The translations under genes were made by a program, and so were the position numbers. DNA of 64,000 nt from Pseudoclavibacter sp. CFCC 11306 (GTDB lineage Bacteria > Actinomycetota > Actinomycetes > Actinomycetales > Microbacteriaceae): contig NZ_WBKF01000002.1 in assembly GCF_008831235.1 (NCBI RefSeq), forward strand, positions 124,001 to 188,000, read 5' to 3'. Of this stretch, positions 41,954-50,286 are shown in pieces. Position 1 is the stretch's first letter. Every line of letters begins with the position of its first letter. The notes under the pieces were generated by a model. It had not been told where the DNA came from. It worked only from the letters and a program-made list of their open reading frames with translations, and did no database searches.

Positions 41954-44900
41954 GTCCGGCCGGCGTCGCAGGTGCGGGCGTCGGCCTGCAGCGCCTGCTG
42001 CGCAGCCGATGGACGCGGTGGATCGCGCTGCTGGTGATCGTCTCGCTGGCAGCGGTGGGCGTCATCGTCTGGCGCGGAGTGCCCACGCAGCAGGCCGACT
42101 TGGCAAACCCCACAGTGTGGTCGGTCAACGGCCGAGGCCCGCTCTACGGGCAGGTCAACACCGACGTCACCGAGCTGGGTGCGATTCACGCGGGTGATCC
42201 GAGCGCGTTCAGAATCAGCGGTGTGCTGCAGAGCGGCTCCGACGTCGTGCTTTACAGCGACCAGCAGAAGCTGAAGACGGTCGACCCCGCGAATCCGGTG
42301 AGCGTCGACGACCCGCAGGAAGTCACCGCGGCGCCCTTCGACGCCGATGTGATCGTGCCCTCCGGCGGCTACGTCGCCTTTCTGAACCGCAAGACCGGCG
42401 CGCTGGGCGCGGAGTCGATCGGCGATCTGGCCAGGGGAGTCTCGCCGTCGCCGATCAATCGGCGTGAGGGCGATGAGACCGAACGCTTCGTGGCCGGTGC
42501 CGTCACCGAGCGGGGGCGCCTCTTCGGGCTGAGCAGTGCGGGAGACCTCGTCGAGTTCGACGTCACCAGCGGCAGAGAGGCCGCACGACGGTCGACTGAC
42601 GGGCCGACGTCGGGCGACAAGGTCGAGATGACGGTGTTCGGCGAGCATTGGGCCGCTCTTGATCACAGCGACAGCGGTGCGACGCTGTGGATCGACGGCG
42701 CGCAGGTGGAGTCCTCGCTCGGCGCGGGTGCTCGGCTTGCCGTCGCCGATGCAGAAGCCGACCAGCTTGCGACTGCCGACGAATCGGGGCTGCGCACCTT
42801 CGACGCGAACGGCGGTGACGGCGACGTCAGCGTGGATGCGCAGGGCACGCCTGCCGCCCCGGTCTGGGAGGCCGGCTGTCTGTATGCCGCCTGGGGGTCG
42901 GGCAGCGCGATGTCGGTCTCAGACTGCGGCGGTGATTCGCAGTCGCTCGACGTACCGACTCAGGTGGCTGCGAGCACGAGCCAGCCGGTGTTCCGACGCA
43001 ACAACGGCGGCTTTGTGCTCAACGACGTGGCCTCCGGGCTGATCTGGCAGCGCTCGGGCGACGACTGGACGCTGGTGCCGTCGTCGGTCGCCTGGCAGCG
43101 TGATGACGAGCAAGAAGAGACCACCGACGCGCAGCAGAACCTGGACGCCCGACAGAACGAGTGCCCGATTCCGGCCAGCGGCGCCAACGCCGAGTTCGGG
43201 GTGCGGCCCGGGCAGCTCACCACGGTTCCCGTTCTGGTGTCGGCACTCGATCCGAACCCACAGGACACGATCTCGATCGTGCCGTCGGCCGACAGCCCGA
43301 AGTGGGATGCGGGCGGTCTCGGCGATCTGTCGGCGGTCAATGACGATCAGGCCGTGGCGCTCTCGCCGACGGCGACCGAGGGCAGCGGCACGATCGGCTT
43401 CGTCATCACCGACGGCTCTGACTGTCGGGTGAACGCCGAGGCCAAAGTCACCGTGCACCCGATGAGCGAGAACAGCGCACCGGAGTATCGCGCGGTCAAC
43501 GACCAGTCGTTGGCCAACCTGCAGGTCGCTCCCGGCGGCTCGCTGCGGTTCAACGGGCTGAACGGATGGGTCGATCCCGATGGCGATCCGGTCTACGTGA
43601 CGCAGGCCACCGCATCCGCCGGCACCGCCGCAGCCACGCCGTCGGGCATGATCGCCTACAAGGCCGACGACGACCAGCCCGCCGGCCGCGTCGTGATCAC
43701 CGTCGAGGTCTCCGACGGCCGCGGCGGCGTCGCGACGCGAGACGTGCCGGTGACCGTCGCCGACTCCCCGCTGCTCAAGGCGCGCTCGTTCTCGCGCACG
43801 GTCACCGTCGGCACCTCGCCGTCGATCGACCTCAGCGAGTTCGTCAGCGGTGTCTCGGGTGGTGGCGTCGAGGGCAGCCGCGTCGAGCTCAGCCGCGCCA
43901 CCGTCGATGAGAGCCTGCAGTCGAAGGTGCGCGTGCAGCCCAGCAGCGACTCGCTCTCGGTGAGCGTCATGGCGAGCGAGGCCGGGGTCTACCCGGTGAC
44001 GTATGAGGTGAAGTCGGGGTCGAGCCAGGCGACCGCGACGCTGCTGATCACGGCCAGTGCCGCCGAGAGCAAGATGAGCACCCCGCCCATCAGCGTGTTC
44101 CTGCGGCCCGACGAAGACGTCACCGTCGATCCGCTGCAGCCGGTGAGCAACCCCGGCGGGCGAGTGCTGATGGTCGGCGACGGCCAGCAGTACTCGTTGG
44201 CCGACCCGAGGTCGTCGCTCAATGCGGCGGCCGTCGGCGGAAGCTCGCTGCGGGTCAGCGGGCAGACTCCCGACAAGCGCCCCGGTCGCATCGGCACGTT
44301 CACCTACGCGGTGACCGACGGGGCGCAGACGATCACCGGTCAGGCGACGGTCTTCCAGCTGGACGAGAGCCTGTCGACGAAGCCGGTCGCCGTCGCCGAT
44401 CAGGTGACGGTGCGGGCGGGCGATCAGATCGACATCCCGGTGCTCGACAACGACGTGGCTCCGGCGGGAGGCACTCTGATGCTCGACCCGCGGCAGACCA
44501 CCGACGATCTGCCTGGTCTTGCCTTCCCCTCCGGCTCCGTGCTGCGCTACCTGGCGAGTGACACACCGGGCAGCTATACGATCGACTACCGAACGTATTC
44601 CGCGGGGCACCCGGGAGAGGGCTCGATCGGCCGGGTGAACGTGCGGGTGACCACCGAGGACGGCAACCAGTCACCGACCCCCAAGAACATCGACGCTCGT
44701 GTCGAGGCACGCAGCAGCACGATGATCAGCGTGCCGAGCTTCGGCGTGGACGCCGACGGCGACGGCGTCAGCGTGGTCTCGGTCACGCAGCCGGGGCAGG
44801 GCGGGTCGGCGCAGGTGCTCGCGGACGGGCGGGTGCAGGTCAGCAGCACCGATGACGCCGGGCCGATCGAGTTCGACTACACCGTCGCCGATTCGCGCGG

Positions 44901-47880
44901 GGCGACCGGCACCGCGCACATGCGGGTCGGTGTCATCACGAACACCACGCTGGCTCCCATCGCCTACAACGACTACGTCGAAGCCGCTCCCGGCACCGAT
45001 GCCGTGACGATCGACCCGACGCTCAACGACACCCGCGTCGGCGACGAGAAGCTCGAACTGCAGTCGGCCGACGAAGTGGTGTCAGCAGCGGCAGAGGGTG
45101 ACGCAGCGCGATCGCCGGTCGAGGTCTCTGACAACACGGTCACGCTGCACCCCGGTCGGTCCGTCGGCAAGACCGTCTTCACATACACGGTGCAGAGCGC
45201 AGGCGGCAGCACCGCCACTGGAAGCATCGTGCTGAACGTCACCAACGACGCTCTGCCGCAGTACCCGGTGCTGGTCGACACCGTGATCGGTGCGGGAGAG
45301 ATCGACGGCGACTCGTTCGGCGCCGACGTCATCGCCAACAAGCTGGTCTGGTCGGGCCCTGACCTCTCGGTCGAACTGCGCGGATCTCCCGACGGCATGC
45401 GTCTCGACGGCGATCGGGTGCAGGGGTCGCTGCGCGACCACCGGCAGATCGTGCCGATTTCGGTCACGGCACCCAAAGGCGACGCCGAACAGGTCCCGCA
45501 GACGTGGGCGTTCGTCCGAGTGCCGAAGAAAGACGCCCTCCGGCCGCAGCTCAAAGACCCGACCAAGGTGTACGAGGTGCACGAGCAGCAGCAGGTCTCG
45601 GTGAATCTCGTCGATGAGATCGGCCGGCTCAGCGGTCGCACGCTGCAGGTCAACGCCGCCCGGGCATCCGGCGCACGTTCGCAGGCGACCTGCTCGTCAT
45701 CCGGCACCACGGTCACCTATGCGGCCGGCAGTGACAGCCAGATCGAGCGCGACACGTGCAGCGTCGAGGTGCAGTGGGCCGGCGACGACGGCACCCGCAG
45801 CACCGTCGCTCTGCCGATGAGGATCACGCTCGACAACCCGCCGCCCGAGATGCGCGCGCAGCAGATCGCCGTCGTCGCGCCGGCCGAGTCCAAGACCGTC
45901 TCGCTGACCGATTCGGTGCAGTGGACCGACGACAAAGGCAAACTCGGCTTCCAGTGCGGGCCGGCGTCTGGCGCGCCCGGTGTCACGGTGACCTGCAGCG
46001 GCTCTTCGGCGACGATCACGGTCGCCGCCGACGCGCAGCAGGGGGCAGTGGCCGGTTTCGACGCGAAGATCGTGTCGCCGTCGTTCGCCCCGCAGCCCGG
46101 TGCACGGCTCAGCGTGCAGGTCGGCACGCTGCCGCCGCAGACGCTGTCGGCGGCCGGCCTGTCGATCGATGTCTCGGAGGGCGACGGCGGCGCGGCTTCG
46201 GGCAGCGTCGATGCGCTGGCTCCGAACGGTTCGATCAGCAAGTATCGCCCGGTCGAGCTGACCGGTGTGAGCTTTGCCGGCGCCGCAGGAGTGACCGCTT
46301 CGATCAGCGGCTCGAACATCTCGGTGCAGGTCGCGGCGAACTCCCCCGGCGGCGTGAAGAGCGGCACCTACCAGGTCAGAGACGTGCAGGGGAACACCGG
46401 TCAAGGGCGCATCGAGGTCAACTACCAGGCGCGGCCGAACAGGCCGAGCGTCAGACTCGACACGGTCGGCGACGGCACGGTCACACTGGCGATCGCCCAG
46501 AGCGAGACGCTGAGCGTGCCGGCCGTGACCGGCTTCACTGTGACCTACGGCGGCGGCTCGAAGAACTGTGCCGTCGGCGGCACCTGCACCATCGGCAGCC
46601 TCAAGAACTTCGAGAACCAGACCTTCACCGTCGCTGCGGTCAACGACGTCGGGTCGTCGCGTGAGACGGCGTCGGTGTCAGGCTTCGCGTACAAGGCGCC
46701 GTCGACGCCCATCATCGGCACCGTCGCACCCTCTGGCGACCGCCAAGCGAGGATCGAGGTCAGCATGCCCGACGACAGCGCCTCGACCATCACCCTGACC
46801 AGTGAGAGCGGCAGCTCGGCCGGGCTGGGAGGCTCGGGAGGAACCACCACCATCGGCGTGAACAATGCGCCGACAGGAGTCACCGTCACCGCGTCCGCCC
46901 GCGACGTGCCGACCGGACTCCGCCAGGCGCCCGCAACCACCGCAGGCACCGCGACGACCTCTGCCTACGGCGTCGGCAAGCCGGGCATCTCCGGCGTCTC
47001 TGCGTCGGCCCAGAACGGTTCGGTCTCGGTCACCGGCGACATCAGCGCCCAAGGCGGTCAGACCAAATACTGCTGGATCGTCAACGGAGAATGCAGACGT
47101 GAGGGGTCCGGCGGCAATGCGGCGACCACGTTCGGCCCGAGTGACCTGAAAAAGAACATGCCGAACACCTTCGTGCTGCAGGCTGAGGGTCTCGACGCTG
47201 AGGGCAGAAGCGTCGGGTGGGACACGACATCGCAGTCGAACAGTGTCTCTGCGACGCCGATCACATTCCCCTCGAGTGCAGGCAGAGTCAAGTATCGGGT
47301 GAACAACGACGGCACGTTCGGCGGTCTGGTCGACAGCGAAGACGACGGCTTCACTGCCGTGGGCGAGGGCCCGCTCCCGAGCGCATCGAATCAGAGCTAC
47401 ACGATTCGATGGAGATTCTCCGACGGCACGACCGACAGCCAGACCTACACCGTCGGCCCAGCCGGCACGCCGCAGTACCCCTTCTCCATCGGCGAGTCGA
47501 GCGGCTGGCAGAGCGGCAACACCGTGGAGCACACCTTCACCAGTGCTGCAGAGTGGACCTTCACGCTGCCTGCGAAGCCGACCGTCAACGCCTCGAGCGA
47601 TGACTACCAAGTCAAGGTGCAGTACCGCAAGGGCGGCGGCAGCTGGCAAACGCTGGAGGCGGGCACCACATCTGTCAAGCTGCCCGAAGGCACGGCGACT
47701 TACACGTTCAAGTGGTCCGTGGAGTTCGAGAACCGATTGCAGCATGCGAATTCAGCCGAGCGGCAATTCACTCTGAAGACGCAGGCCTATGAGCCCCCTG
47801 CCCCTGCCCCTGCCCCGGAGCCTGAGCCTGAGCCTGAGCCTGGAGGCGGCGAGGGCGGCGGACCCGCGATCACCCCGTGA
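41950..47880 (+). CDS. Giant membrane-anchored Ig-like / fibronectin-type repeat protein
   Basis: A 1976-residue protein starting at GTG 41950 (GTGA overlap with the kinase stop). A membrane helix lies at about 25-41. Residues 50-430 look like a beta-propeller-type region (repeated motifs around LYSDQQK, AFLNRK, LWIDGAQV). From about 430 to 1500 there are many bacterial Ig/cadherin-like repeats of 85-100 residues with the pattern WVDPDGDPV ... DGRGGVATRDVPVTV and ADGDGVSVVSV ... DSRGATGTAHMRV. Residues about 1500-1800 look like fibronectin type III domains, followed by a C-terminal region to about 1950. The end is Pro/Glu repeats and a Gly-rich tail, without a sorting motif. It is probably a long surface or adhesion protein associated with the kinase and MoxR proteins. 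Confidence 0.85.
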   Translation: MSPAGVAGAGVGLQRLLRSRWTRWIALLVIVSLAAVGVIVWRGVPTQQADLANPTVWSVNGRGPLYGQVNTDVTELGAIHAGDPSAFRISGVLQSGSDVVLYSDQQKLKTVDPANPVSVDDPQEVTAAPFDADVIVPSGGYVAFLNRKTGALGAESIGDLARGVSPSPINRREGDETERFVAGAVTERGRLFGLSSAGDLVEFDVTSGREAARRSTDGPTSGDKVEMTVFGEHWAALDHSDSGATLWIDGAQVESSLGAGARLAVADAEADQLATADESGLRTFDANGGDGDVSVDAQGTPAAPVWEAGCLYAAWGSGSAMSVSDCGGDSQSLDVPTQVAASTSQPVFRRNNGGFVLNDVASGLIWQRSGDDWTLVPSSVAWQRDDEQEETTDAQQNLDARQNECPIPASGANAEFGVRPGQLTTVPVLVSALDPNPQDTISIVPSADSPKWDAGGLGDLSAVNDDQAVALSPTATEGSGTIGFVITDGSDCRVNAEAKVTVHPMSENSAPEYRAVNDQSLANLQVAPGGSLRFNGLNGWVDPDGDPVYVTQATASAGTAAATPSGMIAYKADDDQPAGRVVITVEVSDGRGGVATRDVPVTVADSPLLKARSFSRTVTVGTSPSIDLSEFVSGVSGGGVEGSRVELSRATVDESLQSKVRVQPSSDSLSVSVMASEAGVYPVTYEVKSGSSQATATLLITASAAESKMSTPPISVFLRPDEDVTVDPLQPVSNPGGRVLMVGDGQQYSLADPRSSLNAAAVGGSSLRVSGQTPDKRPGRIGTFTYAVTDGAQTITGQATVFQLDESLSTKPVAVADQVTVRAGDQIDIPVLDNDVAPAGGTLMLDPRQTTDDLPGLAFPSGSVLRYLASDTPGSYTIDYRTYSAGHPGEGSIGRVNVRVTTEDGNQSPTPKNIDARVEARSSTMISVPSFGVDADGDGVSVVSVTQPGQGGSAQVLADGRVQVSSTDDAGPIEFDYTVADSRGATGTAHMRVGVITNTTLAPIAYNDYVEAAPGTDAVTIDPTLNDTRVGDEKLELQSADEVVSAAAEGDAARSPVEVSDNTVTLHPGRSVGKTVFTYTVQSAGGSTATGSIVLNVTNDALPQYPVLVDTVIGAGEIDGDSFGADVIANKLVWSGPDLSVELRGSPDGMRLDGDRVQGSLRDHRQIVPISVTAPKGDAEQVPQTWAFVRVPKKDALRPQLKDPTKVYEVHEQQQVSVNLVDEIGRLSGRTLQVNAARASGARSQATCSSSGTTVTYAAGSDSQIERDTCSVEVQWAGDDGTRSTVALPMRITLDNPPPEMRAQQIAVVAPAESKTVSLTDSVQWTDDKGKLGFQCGPASGAPGVTVTCSGSSATITVAADAQQGAVAGFDAKIVSPSFAPQPGARLSVQVGTLPPQTLSAAGLSIDVSEGDGGAASGSVDALAPNGSISKYRPVELTGVSFAGAAGVTASISGSNISVQVAANSPGGVKSGTYQVRDVQGNTGQGRIEVNYQARPNRPSVRLDTVGDGTVTLAIAQSETLSVPAVTGFTVTYGGGSKNCAVGGTCTIGSLKNFENQTFTVAAVNDVGSSRETASVSGFAYKAPSTPIIGTVAPSGDRQARIEVSMPDDSASTITLTSESGSSAGLGGSGGTTTIGVNNAPTGVTVTASARDVPTGLRQAPATTAGTATTSAYGVGKPGISGVSASAQNGSVSVTGDISAQGGQTKYCWIVNGECRREGSGGNAATTFGPSDLKKNMPNTFVLQAEGLDAEGRSVGWDTTSQSNSVSATPITFPSSAGRVKYRVNNDGTFGGLVDSEDDGFTAVGEGPLPSASNQSYTIRWRFSDGTTDSQTYTVGPAGTPQYPFSIGESSGWQSGNTVEHTFTSAAEWTFTLPAKPTVNASSDDYQVKVQYRKGGGSWQTLEAGTTSVKLPEGTATYTFKWSVEFENRLQHANSAERQFTLKTQAYEPPAPAPAPEPEPEPEPGGGEGGGPAITP

Positions 47881-47915
47881 CGCTCGTGATCGCCACACGC
47901 GGTCAGCGCGATGTC

Positions 47916-47957
47916 ACCAAGCACCTATCGAAGCAGACCAAGCACCTATCGAAACAG
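47916..47957 (+). repeat. Tandem 21-bp repeat upstream of the MoxR gene
   Basis: Two adjacent copies (47916-47936 and 47937-47957) differing at one base, ending just before the AGGAG site. It fills half of the 85-base gap between the giant gene and moxR. Confidence 0.85.
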
Positions 47958-47965
47958 GAGAACGC

Positions 47966-48940
47966 ATGAGCAGCAGCATCACCGCCGAGCAGTCGGCGTG
48001 GTTCGGCGACACCTTCGGGCGCCTCGTCGACAACGTCGAGCAGGCGATCGTGGGCAAACGCCACGTCATCGAGCTCGCCTTCACCGCGCTGCTCACCCGC
48101 GGGCACCTGCTGCTCGAAGACGTTCCGGGCACCGGCAAGACCGCTCTTGCCCGGGCGCTCTCGCGCACCGTGCAGGGCACCTCGGCGCGGGTGCAGTTCA
48201 CCCCGGACCTGCTGCCTGGCGACATCACCGGCATCAGCGTGTACGACCAGAAGCGCGGTGAGTTCGAGTTTCACAAAGGCCCGATCTTCGCGAACATCGT
48301 GCTCGCCGACGAGATCAACCGCGCCTCGCCGAAGACGCAGTCGGCGCTGCTCGAGGTCATGGAAGAAGGGCAGGTCACCGTCGACGGCGTCACCCGGCCG
48401 CTCGACAGGCCGTTCATGGTGATCGCGACGCAGAACCCGATCGAGCAGGCAGGCACCTACCGCCTGCCCGAGGCGCAGCTCGACCGCTTTCTGATGAAGA
48501 CCTCGCTGGGCTACCCCGACTCGGCGTCGACCCGTCGCATCCTCGAAGGCGCCGCCGTCACCACCGATCAGATTCCCGGCATCATTCTGCCTAAGGCCGT
48601 CAACGACATGATCGCGCTCACCGCCGGTGTGTTCGTCGAACCGGTGCTCATCGACTACATCACACGGCTGGTCGAAGCGACGCGTGACGCGGCGCAGACC
48701 AGGCTGGGCGCCAGTGTGCGCGGCGCTCTCGCCCTGGCCAACGTGTCGCGCACCTGGGCGCTCGCACACGGGCGCAACTTCGTCACGCCAGACGACATCA
48801 AGGCGCTGGCGCTGCCGGTGCTCGGGCACCGCATCATCCTCGACCCCGAAGCCGAGTTCGACGGCGTCACCGCCGACCAAGTCATCGGGCAGGTTCTGCT
48901 CGACACCGCTCCGCCGACGCAGGGAGCTGCCCAGTCGTGA
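47966..48940 (+). CDS. MoxR-family AAA+ ATPase
   Basis: A 324-residue ATPase. Walker A is EDVPGTGKTALA, Walker B LADEINRASPKTQ, sensor 1 VIATQNPIEQAGTY and the arginine-finger region LPEAQLDRFLMK. MoxR proteins act as chaperones that assemble or activate partners, usually with DUF58 and transglutaminase-like proteins encoded beside them, exactly as here. ATG 47966 follows AGGAG by 6 bases. The next gene overlaps its stop by four bases (GTGA). Confidence 0.94.
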   Translation: MSSSITAEQSAWFGDTFGRLVDNVEQAIVGKRHVIELAFTALLTRGHLLLEDVPGTGKTALARALSRTVQGTSARVQFTPDLLPGDITGISVYDQKRGEFEFHKGPIFANIVLADEINRASPKTQSALLEVMEEGQVTVDGVTRPLDRPFMVIATQNPIEQAGTYRLPEAQLDRFLMKTSLGYPDSASTRRILEGAAVTTDQIPGIILPKAVNDMIALTAGVFVEPVLIDYITRLVEATRDAAQTRLGASVRGALALANVSRTWALAHGRNFVTPDDIKALALPVLGHRIILDPEAEFDGVTADQVIGQVLLDTAPPTQGAAQS

Positions 48941-50286
48941 CCTTCGACCCCAGCACTCGCACCTCGACGCGCACCGAGACCGTCACCAGCTTCGCACAGG
49001 GCAGCGTCTCGACGCGTGCTCGCGCACGGCTGAGCGTGTTCGGCGCGCGTTCCGTGCGCAGGGCCCGGCGGTGGATGCGGCATGCCGTCCGGTGGCTCGG
49101 CGAGACCGTGACGGCGGCGGGGTGGGTCGCCGTCGCGGTCGCCGTCCTGGCGACGCTGCTGGGGCTGAGCCTGGGGATCGTCGAGTGGCTGGTCGCCGGG
49201 CTCGCCGCATTGGTGCTGCTGTTGATCGGATCGGTGTTTCTCTTCGGGGCGAACGCCTACCAGATCGACCTCGGTGTGCTGGAGGATCACGTCGTCGCCG
49301 GTGACGAGGTGACCGGCGACATCACTGTCACGAATGCCTCGCGGCGGCCTGCCCTGCCGGGGCGACTGGAGATTCCCATCGGCGCCGCCCTGGCCGAGAC
49401 GCACGTGCCCCTGCTGCTGGCGGGAGCCACGCATGCGCAGCGCATCGGCATCCCCGCCCAGCGTCGCGGCGTCATCGCCGTCGGGCCGGTTCGCTCGGTG
49501 CGCGCCGACCCCATCGGACTGCTGCACCGTGACATTCAGTGGACCAAGAGGCACACGCTCTTCGTGCACCCGAAGACCGTGTCGCTGCCGACGACCGCCA
49601 GCGGCTTCGTGCGCGACCTCGAAGGAACGCCCTCATCGGTGCTGGTCAGCGACGACATCTCATTTCACGCCGTTCGCGAGTACATGCCGGGAGACGCCCC
49701 GCGCAACATCCACTGGAAGTCGACGGCCAAGACCGGCACGCTCATGGTGCGTCAGTACGAAGAGACGCGTCGTTCGAAGGTCGGCGTCGTGCTCGGCATG
49801 GCAGCTGACGACTTCGCCGCCGACGATGAGTTCGAGCTCGCGGTGAGCGCCGCGGCGTCGATCGGCGTGCGTCTCATTCGTGACCGTCGAGATCTCGACG
49901 TGGTGGTCAGCGCAGAGGTGCCCGAGTCGGCCCGGCGAGTCATCCGGTCGGCACGTCGGCTCAGCACGTTCACGCCGATCACCCTGCTCAACGACTTCAG
50001 CGGGATCGACCGCAGCGCCCAGATGATGCGCCTCGACGAGGTGGCCACGCTGACCGCCCAGCAGATCGACGGGCTGTCGCTGGTGTTCATGGTGTGCGGT
50101 TCGTCCCTCTCACTGCACGATCTGCAGACGGCAGCGCACCGATTCGGTCTCGACACCGCGGTGGTCGTCGTGCGCGTCGACCTCGACACCGAGCCCGGGG
50201 TGCAGCGCATCGGCGACATCACCGTCTTCACGCTGGGCGTGCTCGACGACCTTCGGCATCTGATGGCGAGGGTGGTGCAGTCATGA
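48937..50286 (+). CDS. DUF58 (von Willebrand-factor-like) membrane protein
   Basis: A 449-residue protein with two membrane helices (about 65-105), then the DUF58 core: DISFHAVREYMPGDAPRNIHWKSTAKTGTLMVRQYEE, followed by a vWA-like fold (VGVVLGMAADDF). The family works with MoxR ATPases; its biochemical role is not settled. It starts with GTG 48937 in a GTGA overlap with moxR, and its stop overlaps the next gene by four bases. Confidence 0.92.
   Translation: MTFDPSTRTSTRTETVTSFAQGSVSTRARARLSVFGARSVRRARRWMRHAVRWLGETVTAAGWVAVAVAVLATLLGLSLGIVEWLVAGLAALVLLLIGSVFLFGANAYQIDLGVLEDHVVAGDEVTGDITVTNASRRPALPGRLEIPIGAALAETHVPLLLAGATHAQRIGIPAQRRGVIAVGPVRSVRADPIGLLHRDIQWTKRHTLFVHPKTVSLPTTASGFVRDLEGTPSSVLVSDDISFHAVREYMPGDAPRNIHWKSTAKTGTLMVRQYEETRRSKVGVVLGMAADDFAADDEFELAVSAAASIGVRLIRDRRDLDVVVSAEVPESARRVIRSARRLSTFTPITLLNDFSGIDRSAQMMRLDEVATLTAQQIDGLSLVFMVCGSSLSLHDLQTAAHRFGLDTAVVVVRVDLDTEPGVQRIGDITVFTLGVLDDLRHLMARVVQS

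Noticed and set aside
42919-44610. 563-codon open frame on the minus strand
   Set aside because: It lies fully inside the giant Ig-like gene; the translation is Arg/His-rich without domains, a codon-bias shadow.
46678-47745. 355-codon open frame on the minus strand
   Set aside because: Antisense to the 3' part of the giant gene; no start signal and no domain.
47800-47845. CCTGAG/CCCTGC short repeats
   Set aside because: They encode the Pro/Glu tail of the giant protein and need no other explanation.
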